Assembly (NCBI GenBank): GCA_900542985.1
Contig: UQPQ01000040.1
Location: 1 to 26,845 of the forward strand
Length of the DNA: 26,845 nucleotides
Reading direction: 5' to 3'
Source of the DNA: an uncultured Bacteroides sp.
GTDB lineage: Bacteria; Bacteroidota; Bacteroidia; Bacteroidales; Bacteroidaceae
Positions within the stretch are counted from its first letter, which is position 1, and every line of letters starts with the position of its first letter. The notes below the pieces were generated by a model. That model did no database searches, was not told where the DNA came from, and saw only the letters and a program-made list of their open reading frames with translations. Below, in pieces: positions 1 through 8,652 of this stretch. The translations under genes were made by a program, and so were the position numbers.

Positions 1-74
1 TCTGTGTCTTCAACCGGAAAACAGCATCCGGAAGAATTATTCGGAGTAAAATTTAACCCCAATAATACCCCCAA

Positions 75-162
75 AAAACGTGACTTGTCGCGTGAGCTAT
101 CGATACTTGTATCGTTGCCTTACGTGACTTGTCGCATCAGCCAACGCGACAAGTCGCGTTTT
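75..162. repeat. Array 1: four 22-bp dyad units with AC-WW-GT centres
   Basis: Four contiguous 22-base units have centres at 85.5, 107.5, 129.5 and 151.5, exactly 22 bases apart. Each centre reads ACTTGT or ACAAGT. The arms are: ACGTGAC/GTCGCGT (78-93, one G-T pair), CGATAC/GTATCG (101-114, perfect), ACGTGAC/GTCGCAT (122-137, one G-T pair and one mismatch) and ACGCGAC/GTCGCGT (144-159, perfect). A decayed fifth unit with centre AC-AA-AG lies in register at 163-184. A period of 22 is not a multiple of three, which argues against a coding origin. The same architecture recurs at 12521-12608 with different arms. I do not know a named family that matches. Confidence 0.75.
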
Positions 163-164
163 TT
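122..164 (+). terminator. Hairpin plus T-run, possible terminator of an upstream gene
   Basis: The third and fourth units of array 1 can pair with each other: CGTGACTTGTCGC at 123-135 against GCGACAAGTCGCG at 146-158, broken only by one G-T pair. Six T residues follow at 159-164. This looks like an intrinsic terminator for a + strand gene ending just left of the window. The same bases belong to the repeat array, so termination may be incidental. Confidence 0.5.
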
Positions 165-357
165 AAGCCAACAAAGACCCCGATTTACCATCAATTATAG
201 TACATTCATACTTTTCATCGATACATTCCGGCTGTCTTCACATGCCCCTCAAGCAATCAATCCACAAAAATTCCCAATCCCACAATAAGAAAACACAAAA
301 CAACAATCAAACTTCACTTTTTTCTCATCACCTACCTTATTAATTCTGATAAATATC

Positions 358-365
358 TACCTTTG
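358..365 (+). promoter_or_regulatory. Probable -7 element (TACCTTTG) of the radA operon
   Basis: TACCTTTG fits the Bacteroidetes primary sigma factor consensus TAnnTTTG. It lies 43 bases before the radA start codon, which would place transcription start near 372. No good TTTG -33 element is visible 19-21 bases upstream, so the assignment rests on the -7 element alone. Confidence 0.5.
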
Positions 366-408
366 TAAATCTATAGACTAACATAATTTCTATTCGTCCC
401 TACGCTTT

Positions 409-1782
409 ATGGCAAAAGAAAAAACAATCTATATCTGTACTAATTGCGGACAAGAATCCCCTAAATGGGCTGGTAAATGTCCTGCATGTGGACAATGGAA
501 TACTTTTGTAGAAGAAGTTGTACGCAAAGAGACACCCGTAGCCAAACATGTAGCACGTGGTATAGAATCCGTTCACTCAAAGCCACAGTATCTGAAAGAA
601 ATTGTATCGAGCGATGAACAGCGTATCAACATGTACGATGAAGAGCTCAATCGCGTATTGGGTGGAGGACTAGTGCAAGGTTCACTAACTTTGATTGGCG
701 GAGAACCCGGTATAGGAAAATCTACCCTTGTCTTACAAACGGTTTTACGTTTAAAAGACAAAAAGATACTTTATATCTCGGGAGAAGAAAGCGCCCGCCA
801 ACTCAAACTGCGTGCAGACCGCATTCCACACCCCGAAGAAAATCATCTTCAAATTGCATGTGAAACCTCTTTGGAACAAATCTTCACTCATATAAAGAAC
901 ACTGCACCCGACCTAGTTATCATCGACTCCATACAAACTATTTCAACGGAAAGCATTGATTCTTCTCCAGGCAGCATTGTACAAGTACGTGAATGCTCAG
1001 CCTCTATCCTTAAATTCGCAAAAGAGACAGGAACTCCTGTCATACTAATCGGACATATTAATAAAGAAGGAAGCATTGCCGGCCCTAAAGTTTTGGAACA
1101 CATTGTAGATACTGTTCTCCAGTTTGAAGGTGACCAACATTATATGTACCGCATTTTGCGAAGTATCAAAAACCGCTTCGGAAGTACGGCCGAATTAGGT
1201 ATCTACGAAATGCGACAAGATGGATTACGTCAGGTAAGCAATCCTTCCGAACTATTACTTACTCAAGATCATGAAGGAATGAGCGGAGTCGCCATTGCCT
1301 GCGCAGTAGAAGGCATCCGTCCTTTCCTCATCGAAGTACAAGCCCTGGTGAGCACTGCCGCCTACGGAATGCCTCAACGCTCGGCGACCGGATTCGATCT
1401 GCGCCGCATGAACATGCTTCTGGCTGTACTCGAAAAAAGAGTAGGTTTCAAACTGGCCCAGAAAGATGTATTTCTGAATATAGCAGGAGGACTAAAGGTA
1501 AACGATCCGGCTATCGACCTGGCAGTCATCAGTGCCATCTTGTCCAGCAATATGGACACTGAAATAGAAGCTGGAGTGTGCATGGCAGGAGAAGTAGGAT
1601 TAAGTGGAGAAATACGTCCGGTCAACCGTATTGAACAACGTATCAGCGAAGCTGAAAAACTCGGATTTACCCGTATGCTTGTCCCCAAGCACAATTTACA
1701 AGGATTGGATAGAAAAAAAATAAAAATCGAACTTGTCCCTGTCCGGAAAGTAGAAGAAGCTTTCCGCCAGCTGTTCGGATAA
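409..1782 (+). CDS. radA: DNA repair protein RadA (RecA-like branch-migration helicase)
   Basis: RadA is a cytoplasmic ATP-dependent DNA helicase that extends branch migration of RecA-made recombination intermediates. The 457-residue length is normal for the family. The N-terminus has the four-cysteine zinc finger (C10, C13, C24, C27). The Walker A motif GGEPGIGKST lies at about 97-106, and the family signature KNRFG at 254-258. The C-terminal third resembles the Lon-protease-like RadA domain. The ATG is preceded by an A/T-rich leader without a Shine-Dalgarno sequence, as usual in Bacteroidales. It is the first gene of an apparent three-gene operon; the next start is 14 bases downstream. Confidence 0.96.
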   Translation: MAKEKTIYICTNCGQESPKWAGKCPACGQWNTFVEEVVRKETPVAKHVARGIESVHSKPQYLKEIVSSDEQRINMYDEELNRVLGGGLVQGSLTLIGGEPGIGKSTLVLQTVLRLKDKKILYISGEESARQLKLRADRIPHPEENHLQIACETSLEQIFTHIKNTAPDLVIIDSIQTISTESIDSSPGSIVQVRECSASILKFAKETGTPVILIGHINKEGSIAGPKVLEHIVDTVLQFEGDQHYMYRILRSIKNRFGSTAELGIYEMRQDGLRQVSNPSELLLTQDHEGMSGVAIACAVEGIRPFLIEVQALVSTAAYGMPQRSATGFDLRRMNMLLAVLEKRVGFKLAQKDVFLNIAGGLKVNDPAIDLAVISAILSSNMDTEIEAGVCMAGEVGLSGEIRPVNRIEQRISEAEKLGFTRMLVPKHNLQGLDRKKIKIELVPVRKVEEAFRQLFG

Positions 1783-1795
1783 CTTCATCTCAAAT

Positions 1796-3442
1796 ATGAT
1801 AAACGAATACCAAATAAGAGTACTGCCAGAACAGGCAGCAAACGAGCAATCGTTAAAACAATATATCGGTCGGGAGAAAGGCATCGATATACGCACCATC
1901 CATGCTATACGCATATTGAAGCGAAGCATTGATGCCCGCCAACGTACAATCTTTATCAATCTGAAGATTCGTGTGTTCATCAACGAAGAACCAACCGAAA
2001 CAGAGTATATTCCTACAGAATATAAAAATGTATCAGACAAGCCATCCGTCATTGTTGTAGGAGCAGGCCCGGGAGGTCTCTTTGCAGCCCTTAAACTGAT
2101 AGAACTTGGTCTGCGCCCCATCGTTGTTGAACGAGGAAAAAATGTACGCGACCGAAAAGAAGACCTTGCAAGAATCAGCCGCGAGCATAAAGTAGACTCC
2201 GAATCTAACTACAGTTTTGGAGAAGGAGGAGCTGGTGCATACTCTGACGGGAAACTCTATACCCGCAGTAAAAAACGTGGAAATGTCGACAAGATATTAA
2301 ATGTATTCTGCCAACACGGAGCAAGTACCTCTATTCTGGTAGACGCACATCCTCATATCGGAACAGATAAATTGCCCCGCGTCATCGAAAATATGCGCAA
2401 CACTATTCTTGCTTGCGGAGGTGAAGTACATTTCCAGACCCGAATGGATGCTCTGATTATAGAACACAATAAAATTATAGGAATTGAAACCCATACAGGA
2501 CAAATCTTTAAAGGTCCCGTAATTCTCGCTACAGGTCACTCGGCAAGAGACGTATACCGCTGGTTATACTCCCACCAAGTACCTATTGAAAGCAAAGGAA
2601 TTGCAGTCGGAGTTCGTTTGGAGCATCCATCTGCTTTAATAGACCAAATACAATACCATAATAAAAACGGAAGAGGAAAATATTTGCCAGCAGCCGAATA
2701 CAGTTTTGTACAACAAGTAGACGGCAGAGGGGTATACAGTTTCTGTATGTGTCCGGGAGGTTTCGTTGTTCCGGCAGCCAGCGGTCCGCACCAATTGGTA
2801 GTAAACGGAATGAGCCCCAGCAACCGTGGTACAAAATGGAGTAACTCTGGCATGGTAGTAGAAATTCGCCCTGAAGATCTGCTCCACCCCGACCTTCAAC
2901 TGACACCTGGAGAACTGATACCCGGTTCCGAACTGGCACAAACAGAAGCCCTTATCCAAGCATCCGGCAAACAAGAAAAAGATAATCTTCATGTTTTGTC
3001 TATCATGCGATTCCAGGAACAATTGGAACAACTATGCTGGCAACAAGGCAATATGCGCCAAACAGCCCCTTCACAACGAATGGTAGACTTTACTCAAAAA
3101 AAACTGAGCTACGATCTTCCTAAGAGTTCGTACAGTCCCGGACTGGTTTCTTCTCCTTTACACTTTTGGATGCCCCCTTTCATCAGCGAACGTCTGAGCA
3201 AAGGTTTCCAACTTTTTGGAAAAAGTTCAAGAGGATTTCTAACCAACGAAGCAGTTATGATTGCCGTAGAAACACGCACTTCTGCCCCTATACGTATTAT
3301 ACGTGATAATGAGACCTTACAGCATGTGACAATCGAAGGTTTATTCCCTTGCGGTGAAGGAGCAGGTTACGCAGGTGGTATAGTCTCAGCAGGTATTGAT
3401 GGAGAACGTTGCGCAGAAGCCGTTGCAGCATATTTAAGTTAA
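1796..3442 (+). CDS. FAD-dependent dehydrogenase (COG2509-type flavoprotein)
   Basis: This is a predicted cytoplasmic flavoprotein of the large NAD(P)/FAD-dependent oxidoreductase superfamily; its substrate is not known. An N-terminal domain of about 80 residues precedes a Rossmann dinucleotide-binding motif GAGPGG at 89-94, which ends with an acidic residue in VVERG. A glycine-rich stretch FGEGGAGAYSDGK follows the Rossmann core. The C-terminal FAD-contact motif CGEGAGYAGGI is intact. The 548-residue length is usual for this family. It starts 14 bases after radA and ends 4 bases before the LuxR-type gene, so the three are probably co-transcribed. Nothing in the sequence shows the electron donor or acceptor. 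Confidence 0.85.
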   Translation: MINEYQIRVLPEQAANEQSLKQYIGREKGIDIRTIHAIRILKRSIDARQRTIFINLKIRVFINEEPTETEYIPTEYKNVSDKPSVIVVGAGPGGLFAALKLIELGLRPIVVERGKNVRDRKEDLARISREHKVDSESNYSFGEGGAGAYSDGKLYTRSKKRGNVDKILNVFCQHGASTSILVDAHPHIGTDKLPRVIENMRNTILACGGEVHFQTRMDALIIEHNKIIGIETHTGQIFKGPVILATGHSARDVYRWLYSHQVPIESKGIAVGVRLEHPSALIDQIQYHNKNGRGKYLPAAEYSFVQQVDGRGVYSFCMCPGGFVVPAASGPHQLVVNGMSPSNRGTKWSNSGMVVEIRPEDLLHPDLQLTPGELIPGSELAQTEALIQASGKQEKDNLHVLSIMRFQEQLEQLCWQQGNMRQTAPSQRMVDFTQKKLSYDLPKSSYSPGLVSSPLHFWMPPFISERLSKGFQLFGKSSRGFLTNEAVMIAVETRTSAPIRIIRDNETLQHVTIEGLFPCGEGAGYAGGIVSAGIDGERCAEAVAAYLS

Positions 3443-3446
3443 ACTT

Positions 3447-4040
3447 ATGATAAACAAGACTCCCGAAATAGCAATAATCGAGCCGAACACACTGACAGCA
3501 TTAGGACTACAGACCATTCTGGAAGAGTTGATTCCTGATGCTATCATCCGTGTGTTTCCAAGCTTTGCAGCTTTGATAGATGATACTCCCGATATGTATG
3601 CTCATTATTTTGTGTCTATTCACATATATTTTGAGCATACCTCTTTCTTCCTTGAACGCTTTCCCAAAGCAATTGTATTATCCACCAACGAACACCCTCT
3701 ACTCAAAAACAACATTCCCAATCTGAATATCAGTCTCCCCAGAGAGCAACTGATTCTATCTCTTATGCAATTGCATACCCATGGACATAACTCCTCTCAA
3801 CACCCCCATTCCTCTGCATCTCCAGCAGAAGAACACGAATTATCCCCCCGGGAGATAGAAGTGCTAATTCTGTTGACCAAAGGATTTATCAATAAAGAAA
3901 TAGCAGAAAAACTGAATATCGGGCAGACCACCGTCATAACCCACCGCAAAAACATTACAGCCAAATTAGGTATTAAATCCATTGCCGGACTGGCTATTTA
4001 TGCCGTAATGCACGGTTACATAGAAGCCGACCGAATATAA
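3447..4040 (+). CDS. LuxR/NarL-type regulator with degenerate receiver domain and His-rich linker
   Basis: A DNA-binding transcription regulator of 197 residues. The C-terminal 65 residues (about 131-195) form a clear LuxR-type helix-turn-helix, beginning ELSPRE and containing NKEIAEKLNI and HRKNITAKLGI. The N-terminal 105 residues look like a response-regulator receiver fold, but the key residues are gone. The acidic pair after the first strand reads IIEPN, and the strand that should end in the phospho-acceptor aspartate reads YFVSIHI. Control by aspartate phosphorylation is therefore unlikely. The linker holds six histidines (110, 112, 114, 119, 121, 130), which could bind a metal or heme; that is inference. 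It is the last gene of the radA operon, 79 bases ahead of the hybrid sensor gene. Confidence 0.85.
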   Translation: MINKTPEIAIIEPNTLTALGLQTILEELIPDAIIRVFPSFAALIDDTPDMYAHYFVSIHIYFEHTSFFLERFPKAIVLSTNEHPLLKNNIPNLNISLPREQLILSLMQLHTHGHNSSQHPHSSASPAEEHELSPREIEVLILLTKGFINKEIAEKLNIGQTTVITHRKNITAKLGIKSIAGLAIYAVMHGYIEADRI

Positions 4041-4061
4041 GTGTAATAAAGTCTAAATTAT

Positions 4062-4092
4062 TTTGATAGCCCACTGATTTTTCCGACATTTG
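4062..4092 (+). promoter_or_regulatory. Probable promoter of the hybrid sensor / transporter operon
   Basis: A TTTG at 4062-4065 is followed, after a 19-base spacer, by GACATTTG at 4085-4092. This matches the Bacteroidetes pattern TTTG-N19-21-TAnnTTTG in all fixed positions except the first T of the -7 element. Transcription would start near 4099, about 20 bases before the start codon. Confidence 0.5.
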
Positions 4093-4119
4093 CATAATGT
4101 GCTTATGATATAAGATGTT

Positions 4120-7100
4120 ATGCAAAAATTTTTTATAACTATATATTTTCTACTGACATTACTACCCCTACGCGCACAAATCTTTCAATATATTGAAATG
4201 GAAAACGGATTGAGCAGCCGGCGGGTATTATCCATACAACAAGATCCACAAGAATATATGTGGATTTTGACTCACAAGGGAATAGACCGATATGACGGAA
4301 AACAATTCTACCACTATAAACTACAGAGTTCTAAAAGGGTCATGAATTTCTATCCGGATCTCAATACCCTCCATATAGATTCGGACAGTATCCTTTGGGA
4401 GTACGGAAAAGACGGCTATGTATTCCGTTTTAATGCACTCAAAGACTCTTTTCAATTAGTCTTCGATTTACACGATCAATATCCTCACCTAAAACAAACT
4501 CCTATATCAACAGTTTATTTTGATAAAAAGGATTATATCTGGTTTTGCTGTGGAAATAATATAATCCGATTCCATACAAAGACTAAGAAGTCGCAAATTT
4601 TATCGGAAAATATAAAAGAAAATATCATGGGTATAACCGAAGCCCAAAAGGGTATATTCTATTTTGCGACCAATAAGACTATATATAGGATTACTTTTTC
4701 CGATCAGAAGACAGTAACCAAAATAGAAAATGTGGATATAGGCAATATGCGCCTGATCAATTACATCTACTATCATCAGAATACCGACAAACTAATTATC
4801 AGTACTCTGATGAATGGTTTATACGTCTATACACCACACGAAAATAAAATCTGCAAATTAGAAAACACACTAAAAGATGTAGGCATCAACACCATTAAGC
4901 CATATAAAACCCCATACGAAGTGTTGATAGCCACAGACGGAGATGGAGTCTATAAATTAAATCTGAAGACTCACCAGCTTGAACACTTCTTAAAAGAAGA
5001 TTACGAAAAGCCTAATAAAATGAACGGAAGCATTATCAAAGATATTTACATTGATAAAGCTCACCGCATATGGAATGTTATTTATCCTACAGGCATTACC
5101 GTATATTCTGAAAAATATCCTGGCTACGAATGGATAAAAGAATCAAGAACAAACCAAAACTCTCTTATCGACGATAGAATAAATGCAATTTTACAAGACT
5201 CTGAGGGAGATACATGGTACGCTACAAGTAACGGCATCAGCTGCTTCGACGTCAGTGAAAAGAAATGGAAAAACTACCTCGCACCATCCAGTAAGGATAC
5301 CCCCAATGATAATCGTATCTTTATATCCCTGTGTGAACTGGAGCCAGGAATTATTGTCGCTGGAGGATACATGTCGGGAACTTACCAAATCAATAAACGA
5401 ACCGGAAAAGTAACATTCTCATTTCAGCCGGCAGTTACCAAAGGAGAAACTCCCGACAAATATATACGCAGCATTCACCGCGACCAATGTAACACAATCT
5501 GGAGTGGAGGATTCTACAGCTTGCGTTCTTATAACTTACAAACCAAGGAAAGCAATCGGTACAATACAGCTTACCCTATTACTTGCATCAAAGATAGAGA
5601 CGAACAATCACTTTGGATAGGAACTATCAACGGACTCTATATTTTTGATAAGTTGAAAAAAGAATTTATAACCTACGACAATCTTCCTAATACCGGATGC
5701 GTCAACTGTATCTATCAAACCAATGATGGCAGTAAAACCTATATCGGTACCTATGGAAACGGATTATTTATCTTCGATAATAAACAAAATACACATATCC
5801 ACTACTATCAAGATAATAGTGGATTGATTACCAATAATATCTATTGCATTATTCCGAACAAACAGGGAAATCTGATTCTAGGAACAGAAAACGGACTGTC
5901 GCAGTTCGATACAAAAGAAAATTTATTCATCAACTGGACAAAAGAACAAGGTTTACTATCAGCTAATTTCAACCAAAATGCAGCTGTACATACGAATAAC
6001 GGATATCTGATTTTTGGAAGCAACGAAGGAGCTATCATTTTACCAGACAGCATCACTTTTCCTCGTAACTTTTCTACACACATGGTATTCAATAATTTGA
6101 GTATCATGTATCAGACTGTATACCCTCAAGAAAAGAATTCACCTTTACAAAAGCCTTTGAACGAGACTTCTACCATTCAACTGGAATACAACCAAAACAC
6201 ATTCTCCTTCAATGTGTCATCTATCAATTACGATAATCCATCCAATATTTTATACAGTTGGAAACTAGAGGGCTTTTATGAGCATTGGACACAACCTTCC
6301 ACTAACAATATAATCCGATATACCAACCTTTCTCCCGGCAACTATACCCTTAAGGTACGTTCCATCCTACTGGATAACAACCAAGTGTTAGAAGAACGTA
6401 GCATACAGATTATTGTAGAACGTCCATTCTGGTTCACATTTTGGGCTTTTCTGATTTATGCATTACTGCTCATTGGTATTGCATACGGCATCATGCGCTA
6501 TCAAATTATAAAAAGAGAACGAAAAACATCTCAGGAAAAAATCAACTTTTTTGTTCATACAGCCCATGACATACGCACTCCACTGACATTGATAAAAGCT
6601 CCATTGGGAGAAATTCTTAAAAATGAGCAATTGTCGGAACAGGGATTAGTTAACATCAATCTAGCCATGCAAAATACCGATAACCTATCCAACCTGGCTA
6701 ATAATTTGATGAATTTTCAAAAAGAAGAGTTATACAGTTCCAGTGTTATAGTCAGCAAGCAGGAACTTAATCAATATTTGCATACTTATCTTCTTCAATT
6801 TGAAAACTACGCCAAACAAAAGGGGCTTAACCTACAATATAAAAGTAATTTTGAGCACCTCGATGTGTGGATTGACTGCAATAAAATGGATTCTATTCTG
6901 CGCAATCTGCTCAGCAATGCATTAAAATACACACCTTCGGGAGGCAGTGTTACGGTAGAAGCTTCTCACACTAAAAACAACTGGACCGTCGTTGTAACAG
7001 ATACCGGCATTGGCATTCCCAAGCAAGATCAGAAAAAATTATTCAAATTTCTGTTCAGAGGAAGCAATGCCACGAATCAGCTGATTACCGGTTCGGGGGT

Positions 7101-8085
7101 AGGAATGCTGTTGACCTATCGGCTTATTAAAAATCATGAAGGAAAAATCAGTTTCAATAGCACAGAAAATGTTGGCTCTTCTTTCCAACTGACTTTCCCT
7201 ATCAAAAGCAACAATTATCAATACAAGAGTGATTCACTTCCGCAGGATGTGTCAAGCGCCTTATTGTTACAAGAAAACATAGACCCTATTATCACTGAAA
7301 AAGAAAATTCAGAAGCTCCACTTATTATGATTGTGGAAGATAATAACAGTCTGCGCTCTTTCTTATTGCAAAGTTTGTCTGCCCAATATCGTGTTACAGG
7401 AGCCGAAAATGGCCAAGAAGCCATAGAAAAGATAAAGAAAGAACAACCAGATCTTATCCTTTCAGATGTGATGATGCCTGTCATGAGCGGAGAAGAACTC
7501 TGCAAAATAATTAAAAGCAATATTGAAACCAGCCATATCCCCATTATCCTGCTCACAGCATTAGGAGACCGGGAACATATTTTACGAGGATTGGAAACAA
7601 AGGCCGATATGTACATTGTAAAACCATTCGACCTTACCGTGCTGAAAGCAAATATCAGTAATGTGCTTGAAAACAGAGAACTTATTCGTACTCGTTTCCA
7701 ACAAGTAAACCCATCCGTAACAGAAACAGAGAACGAAACGGAATTTCCTCAATTATCTAATCTGGATGATGAGTTTATGCAAAAAGTCACAGCCTTGGTC
7801 AAAGAAAAATTAAGTTCAGAACTGAATGTAGACATACTTTGTGCGTCCATGAATATGAGCCGTACCAGCTTCTATAACAAGATGAAAGCGTTGACAGGTA
7901 TTCCCCCTGCCGACTTCATCCGAAACATCCGAATGAAAGAAGCTGCAATTTTACTGAAAAGCAAGCAATACTCCGTGACAGAAGTAGCAGAAATGGTAGG
8001 AGTTTCTGATCCCAAATACTTCACCGATGTATTTAAAAAATTTTATGGGGTTCCTCCCAGCACATATATGAAACAGAATAACTGA
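4120..8085 (+). CDS. Hybrid two-component system protein (HTCS): sensor kinase, receiver and AraC-type regulator in one chain
   Basis: HTCS proteins span the inner membrane, sense a ligand in the periplasm and bind DNA in the cytoplasm. This one has 1321 residues, the usual size. A signal peptide ends near A19. About 650 residues of two-bladed propeller repeats follow (repeated D-x-x-G-x-x-W-x-x-T motifs), then a Y_Y_Y domain at about 690-765 and a membrane helix at about 771-793. The kinase has H816 in HDIRTPL, the N box at about 928-933, DTGIGIP from 961 and GSGVGM from 991. The receiver has acidic residues E1073/D1074, phospho-acceptor D1116 and K1168. The AraC-type HTH occupies about 1220-1321. 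All catalytic residues are present. HTCS proteins usually control glycan loci, but here the next gene, 2 bases downstream, is a CHR transporter. The ligand cannot be read from the sequence. Confidence 0.93.
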   Translation: MQKFFITIYFLLTLLPLRAQIFQYIEMENGLSSRRVLSIQQDPQEYMWILTHKGIDRYDGKQFYHYKLQSSKRVMNFYPDLNTLHIDSDSILWEYGKDGYVFRFNALKDSFQLVFDLHDQYPHLKQTPISTVYFDKKDYIWFCCGNNIIRFHTKTKKSQILSENIKENIMGITEAQKGIFYFATNKTIYRITFSDQKTVTKIENVDIGNMRLINYIYYHQNTDKLIISTLMNGLYVYTPHENKICKLENTLKDVGINTIKPYKTPYEVLIATDGDGVYKLNLKTHQLEHFLKEDYEKPNKMNGSIIKDIYIDKAHRIWNVIYPTGITVYSEKYPGYEWIKESRTNQNSLIDDRINAILQDSEGDTWYATSNGISCFDVSEKKWKNYLAPSSKDTPNDNRIFISLCELEPGIIVAGGYMSGTYQINKRTGKVTFSFQPAVTKGETPDKYIRSIHRDQCNTIWSGGFYSLRSYNLQTKESNRYNTAYPITCIKDRDEQSLWIGTINGLYIFDKLKKEFITYDNLPNTGCVNCIYQTNDGSKTYIGTYGNGLFIFDNKQNTHIHYYQDNSGLITNNIYCIIPNKQGNLILGTENGLSQFDTKENLFINWTKEQGLLSANFNQNAAVHTNNGYLIFGSNEGAIILPDSITFPRNFSTHMVFNNLSIMYQTVYPQEKNSPLQKPLNETSTIQLEYNQNTFSFNVSSINYDNPSNILYSWKLEGFYEHWTQPSTNNIIRYTNLSPGNYTLKVRSILLDNNQVLEERSIQIIVERPFWFTFWAFLIYALLLIGIAYGIMRYQIIKRERKTSQEKINFFVHTAHDIRTPLTLIKAPLGEILKNEQLSEQGLVNINLAMQNTDNLSNLANNLMNFQKEELYSSSVIVSKQELNQYLHTYLLQFENYAKQKGLNLQYKSNFEHLDVWIDCNKMDSILRNLLSNALKYTPSGGSVTVEASHTKNNWTVVVTDTGIGIPKQDQKKLFKFLFRGSNATNQLITGSGVGMLLTYRLIKNHEGKISFNSTENVGSSFQLTFPIKSNNYQYKSDSLPQDVSSALLLQENIDPIITEKENSEAPLIMIVEDNNSLRSFLLQSLSAQYRVTGAENGQEAIEKIKKEQPDLILSDVMMPVMSGEELCKIIKSNIETSHIPIILLTALGDREHILRGLETKADMYIVKPFDLTVLKANISNVLENRELIRTRFQQVNPSVTETENETEFPQLSNLDDEFMQKVTALVKEKLSSELNVDILCASMNMSRTSFYNKMKALTGIPPADFIRNIRMKEAAILLKSKQYSVTEVAEMVGVSDPKYFTDVFKKFYGVPPSTYMKQNN

Positions 8086-8087
8086 TT

Positions 8088-8651
8088 ATGAATTTTTACA
8101 TTAAATCATTCCTCATCTTCTTCCGCATTGGTATTTTTACCATCGGAGGAGGATACGCAATGGTCCCTTTGATAGAGACAGAACTTGTAAATAAACGAAA
8201 ATGGATTTCACAAAGTGATTTCCTCGACTTAATGGCTTTAGCCCAAACGGTGCCCGGTATTTTTGCTGTCAACATAGCCATCTTCATCGGTTATAAACTA
8301 CGAAAATTCTGGGGAGCTTTTTGGATGGCATTAGGAACAATCCTACCTTCTTTTTTCATTATTCTGGCTATTGCTTTATTCTTCCAGCAGATGAAAGACA
8401 ACTCGGCAGTAGAGAGTATTTTTAAAGGGATCCGTCCTGCTGTGGTAGCCTTAATAGCTGTTCCCACCTTCAAAATGGCCAAATCAGCCCGTATCAACCG
8501 ATATAATTTATGGATACCGGTTGTTTCTGCCCTACTTATCTGGCTGCTTGATTTCTCCCCTATATACATTATTATACTTAGCGGATTGGGAGGATACTTA
8601 TACGGACGTTTCCAGAGAAATAAACAAAATCAACTAAAGGAGGAAAAATAA
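8088..8651 (+). CDS. Chromate-family (CHR) transporter, half-size subunit 1
   Basis: An inner-membrane protein of 187 residues with one CHR domain. The family signature appears near the N-terminus as FRIGIFTIGGGYAMVPLIE, followed by AQTVPGIFAVNIAIFIGY and several hydrophobic helices. CHR proteins occur as long chains with two domains or as pairs of short single-domain chains; this is the first member of a pair. Characterised family members export chromate, but for an intestinal anaerobe the natural substrate is unknown. It starts 2 bases after the hybrid sensor gene and is followed by its partner after 1 base, so translation of the three is probably coupled. Confidence 0.88.
   Translation: MNFYIKSFLIFFRIGIFTIGGGYAMVPLIETELVNKRKWISQSDFLDLMALAQTVPGIFAVNIAIFIGYKLRKFWGAFWMALGTILPSFFIILAIALFFQQMKDNSAVESIFKGIRPAVVALIAVPTFKMAKSARINRYNLWIPVVSALLIWLLDFSPIYIIILSGLGGYLYGRFQRNKQNQLKEEK
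8636..8643 (+). promoter_or_regulatory. Canonical Shine-Dalgarno-like AAAGGAGG before the second CHR gene
   Basis: AAAGGAGG lies inside the last codons of the first CHR gene, 9 bases before the ATG of the second. Strong Shine-Dalgarno sequences are rare in Bacteroidales, and the other starts in this window lack one. It may also be coincidence, since these bases encode Leu-Lys-Glu-Glu. Confidence 0.45.
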
Positions 8652-8652
8652 A

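Larger units (their letters stand above)
1..408. other. Non-coding leader upstream of radA
   Basis: No gene can be supported here. The first 56 bases could hold the last codons of an upstream + strand gene: two frames end in stops at 47-49 and 54-56, but too little is present to identify a product. A dyad repeat array lies at 75-162 and a T-rich terminator-like end at 159-164. From about 165 to 357 the sequence is AT-rich with no structure I can name. A promoter element lies at 358-365 and the untranslated leader of radA follows. An open frame covering 4-288 exists but begins at GTG, runs through the repeat array and has no recognisable domain. Confidence 0.6.

Noticed and set aside
75..162. 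CRISPR array
   Set aside because: The units abut with no unique spacers, are only 22 bases long, and no cas gene is in the window.
4..288. Open reading frame of 94 codons in the leader
   Set aside because: It starts with GTG, crosses the 22-bp repeat array (whose period breaks codon phase) and the terminator-like hairpin, and shows no domain or plausible ribosome entry site.
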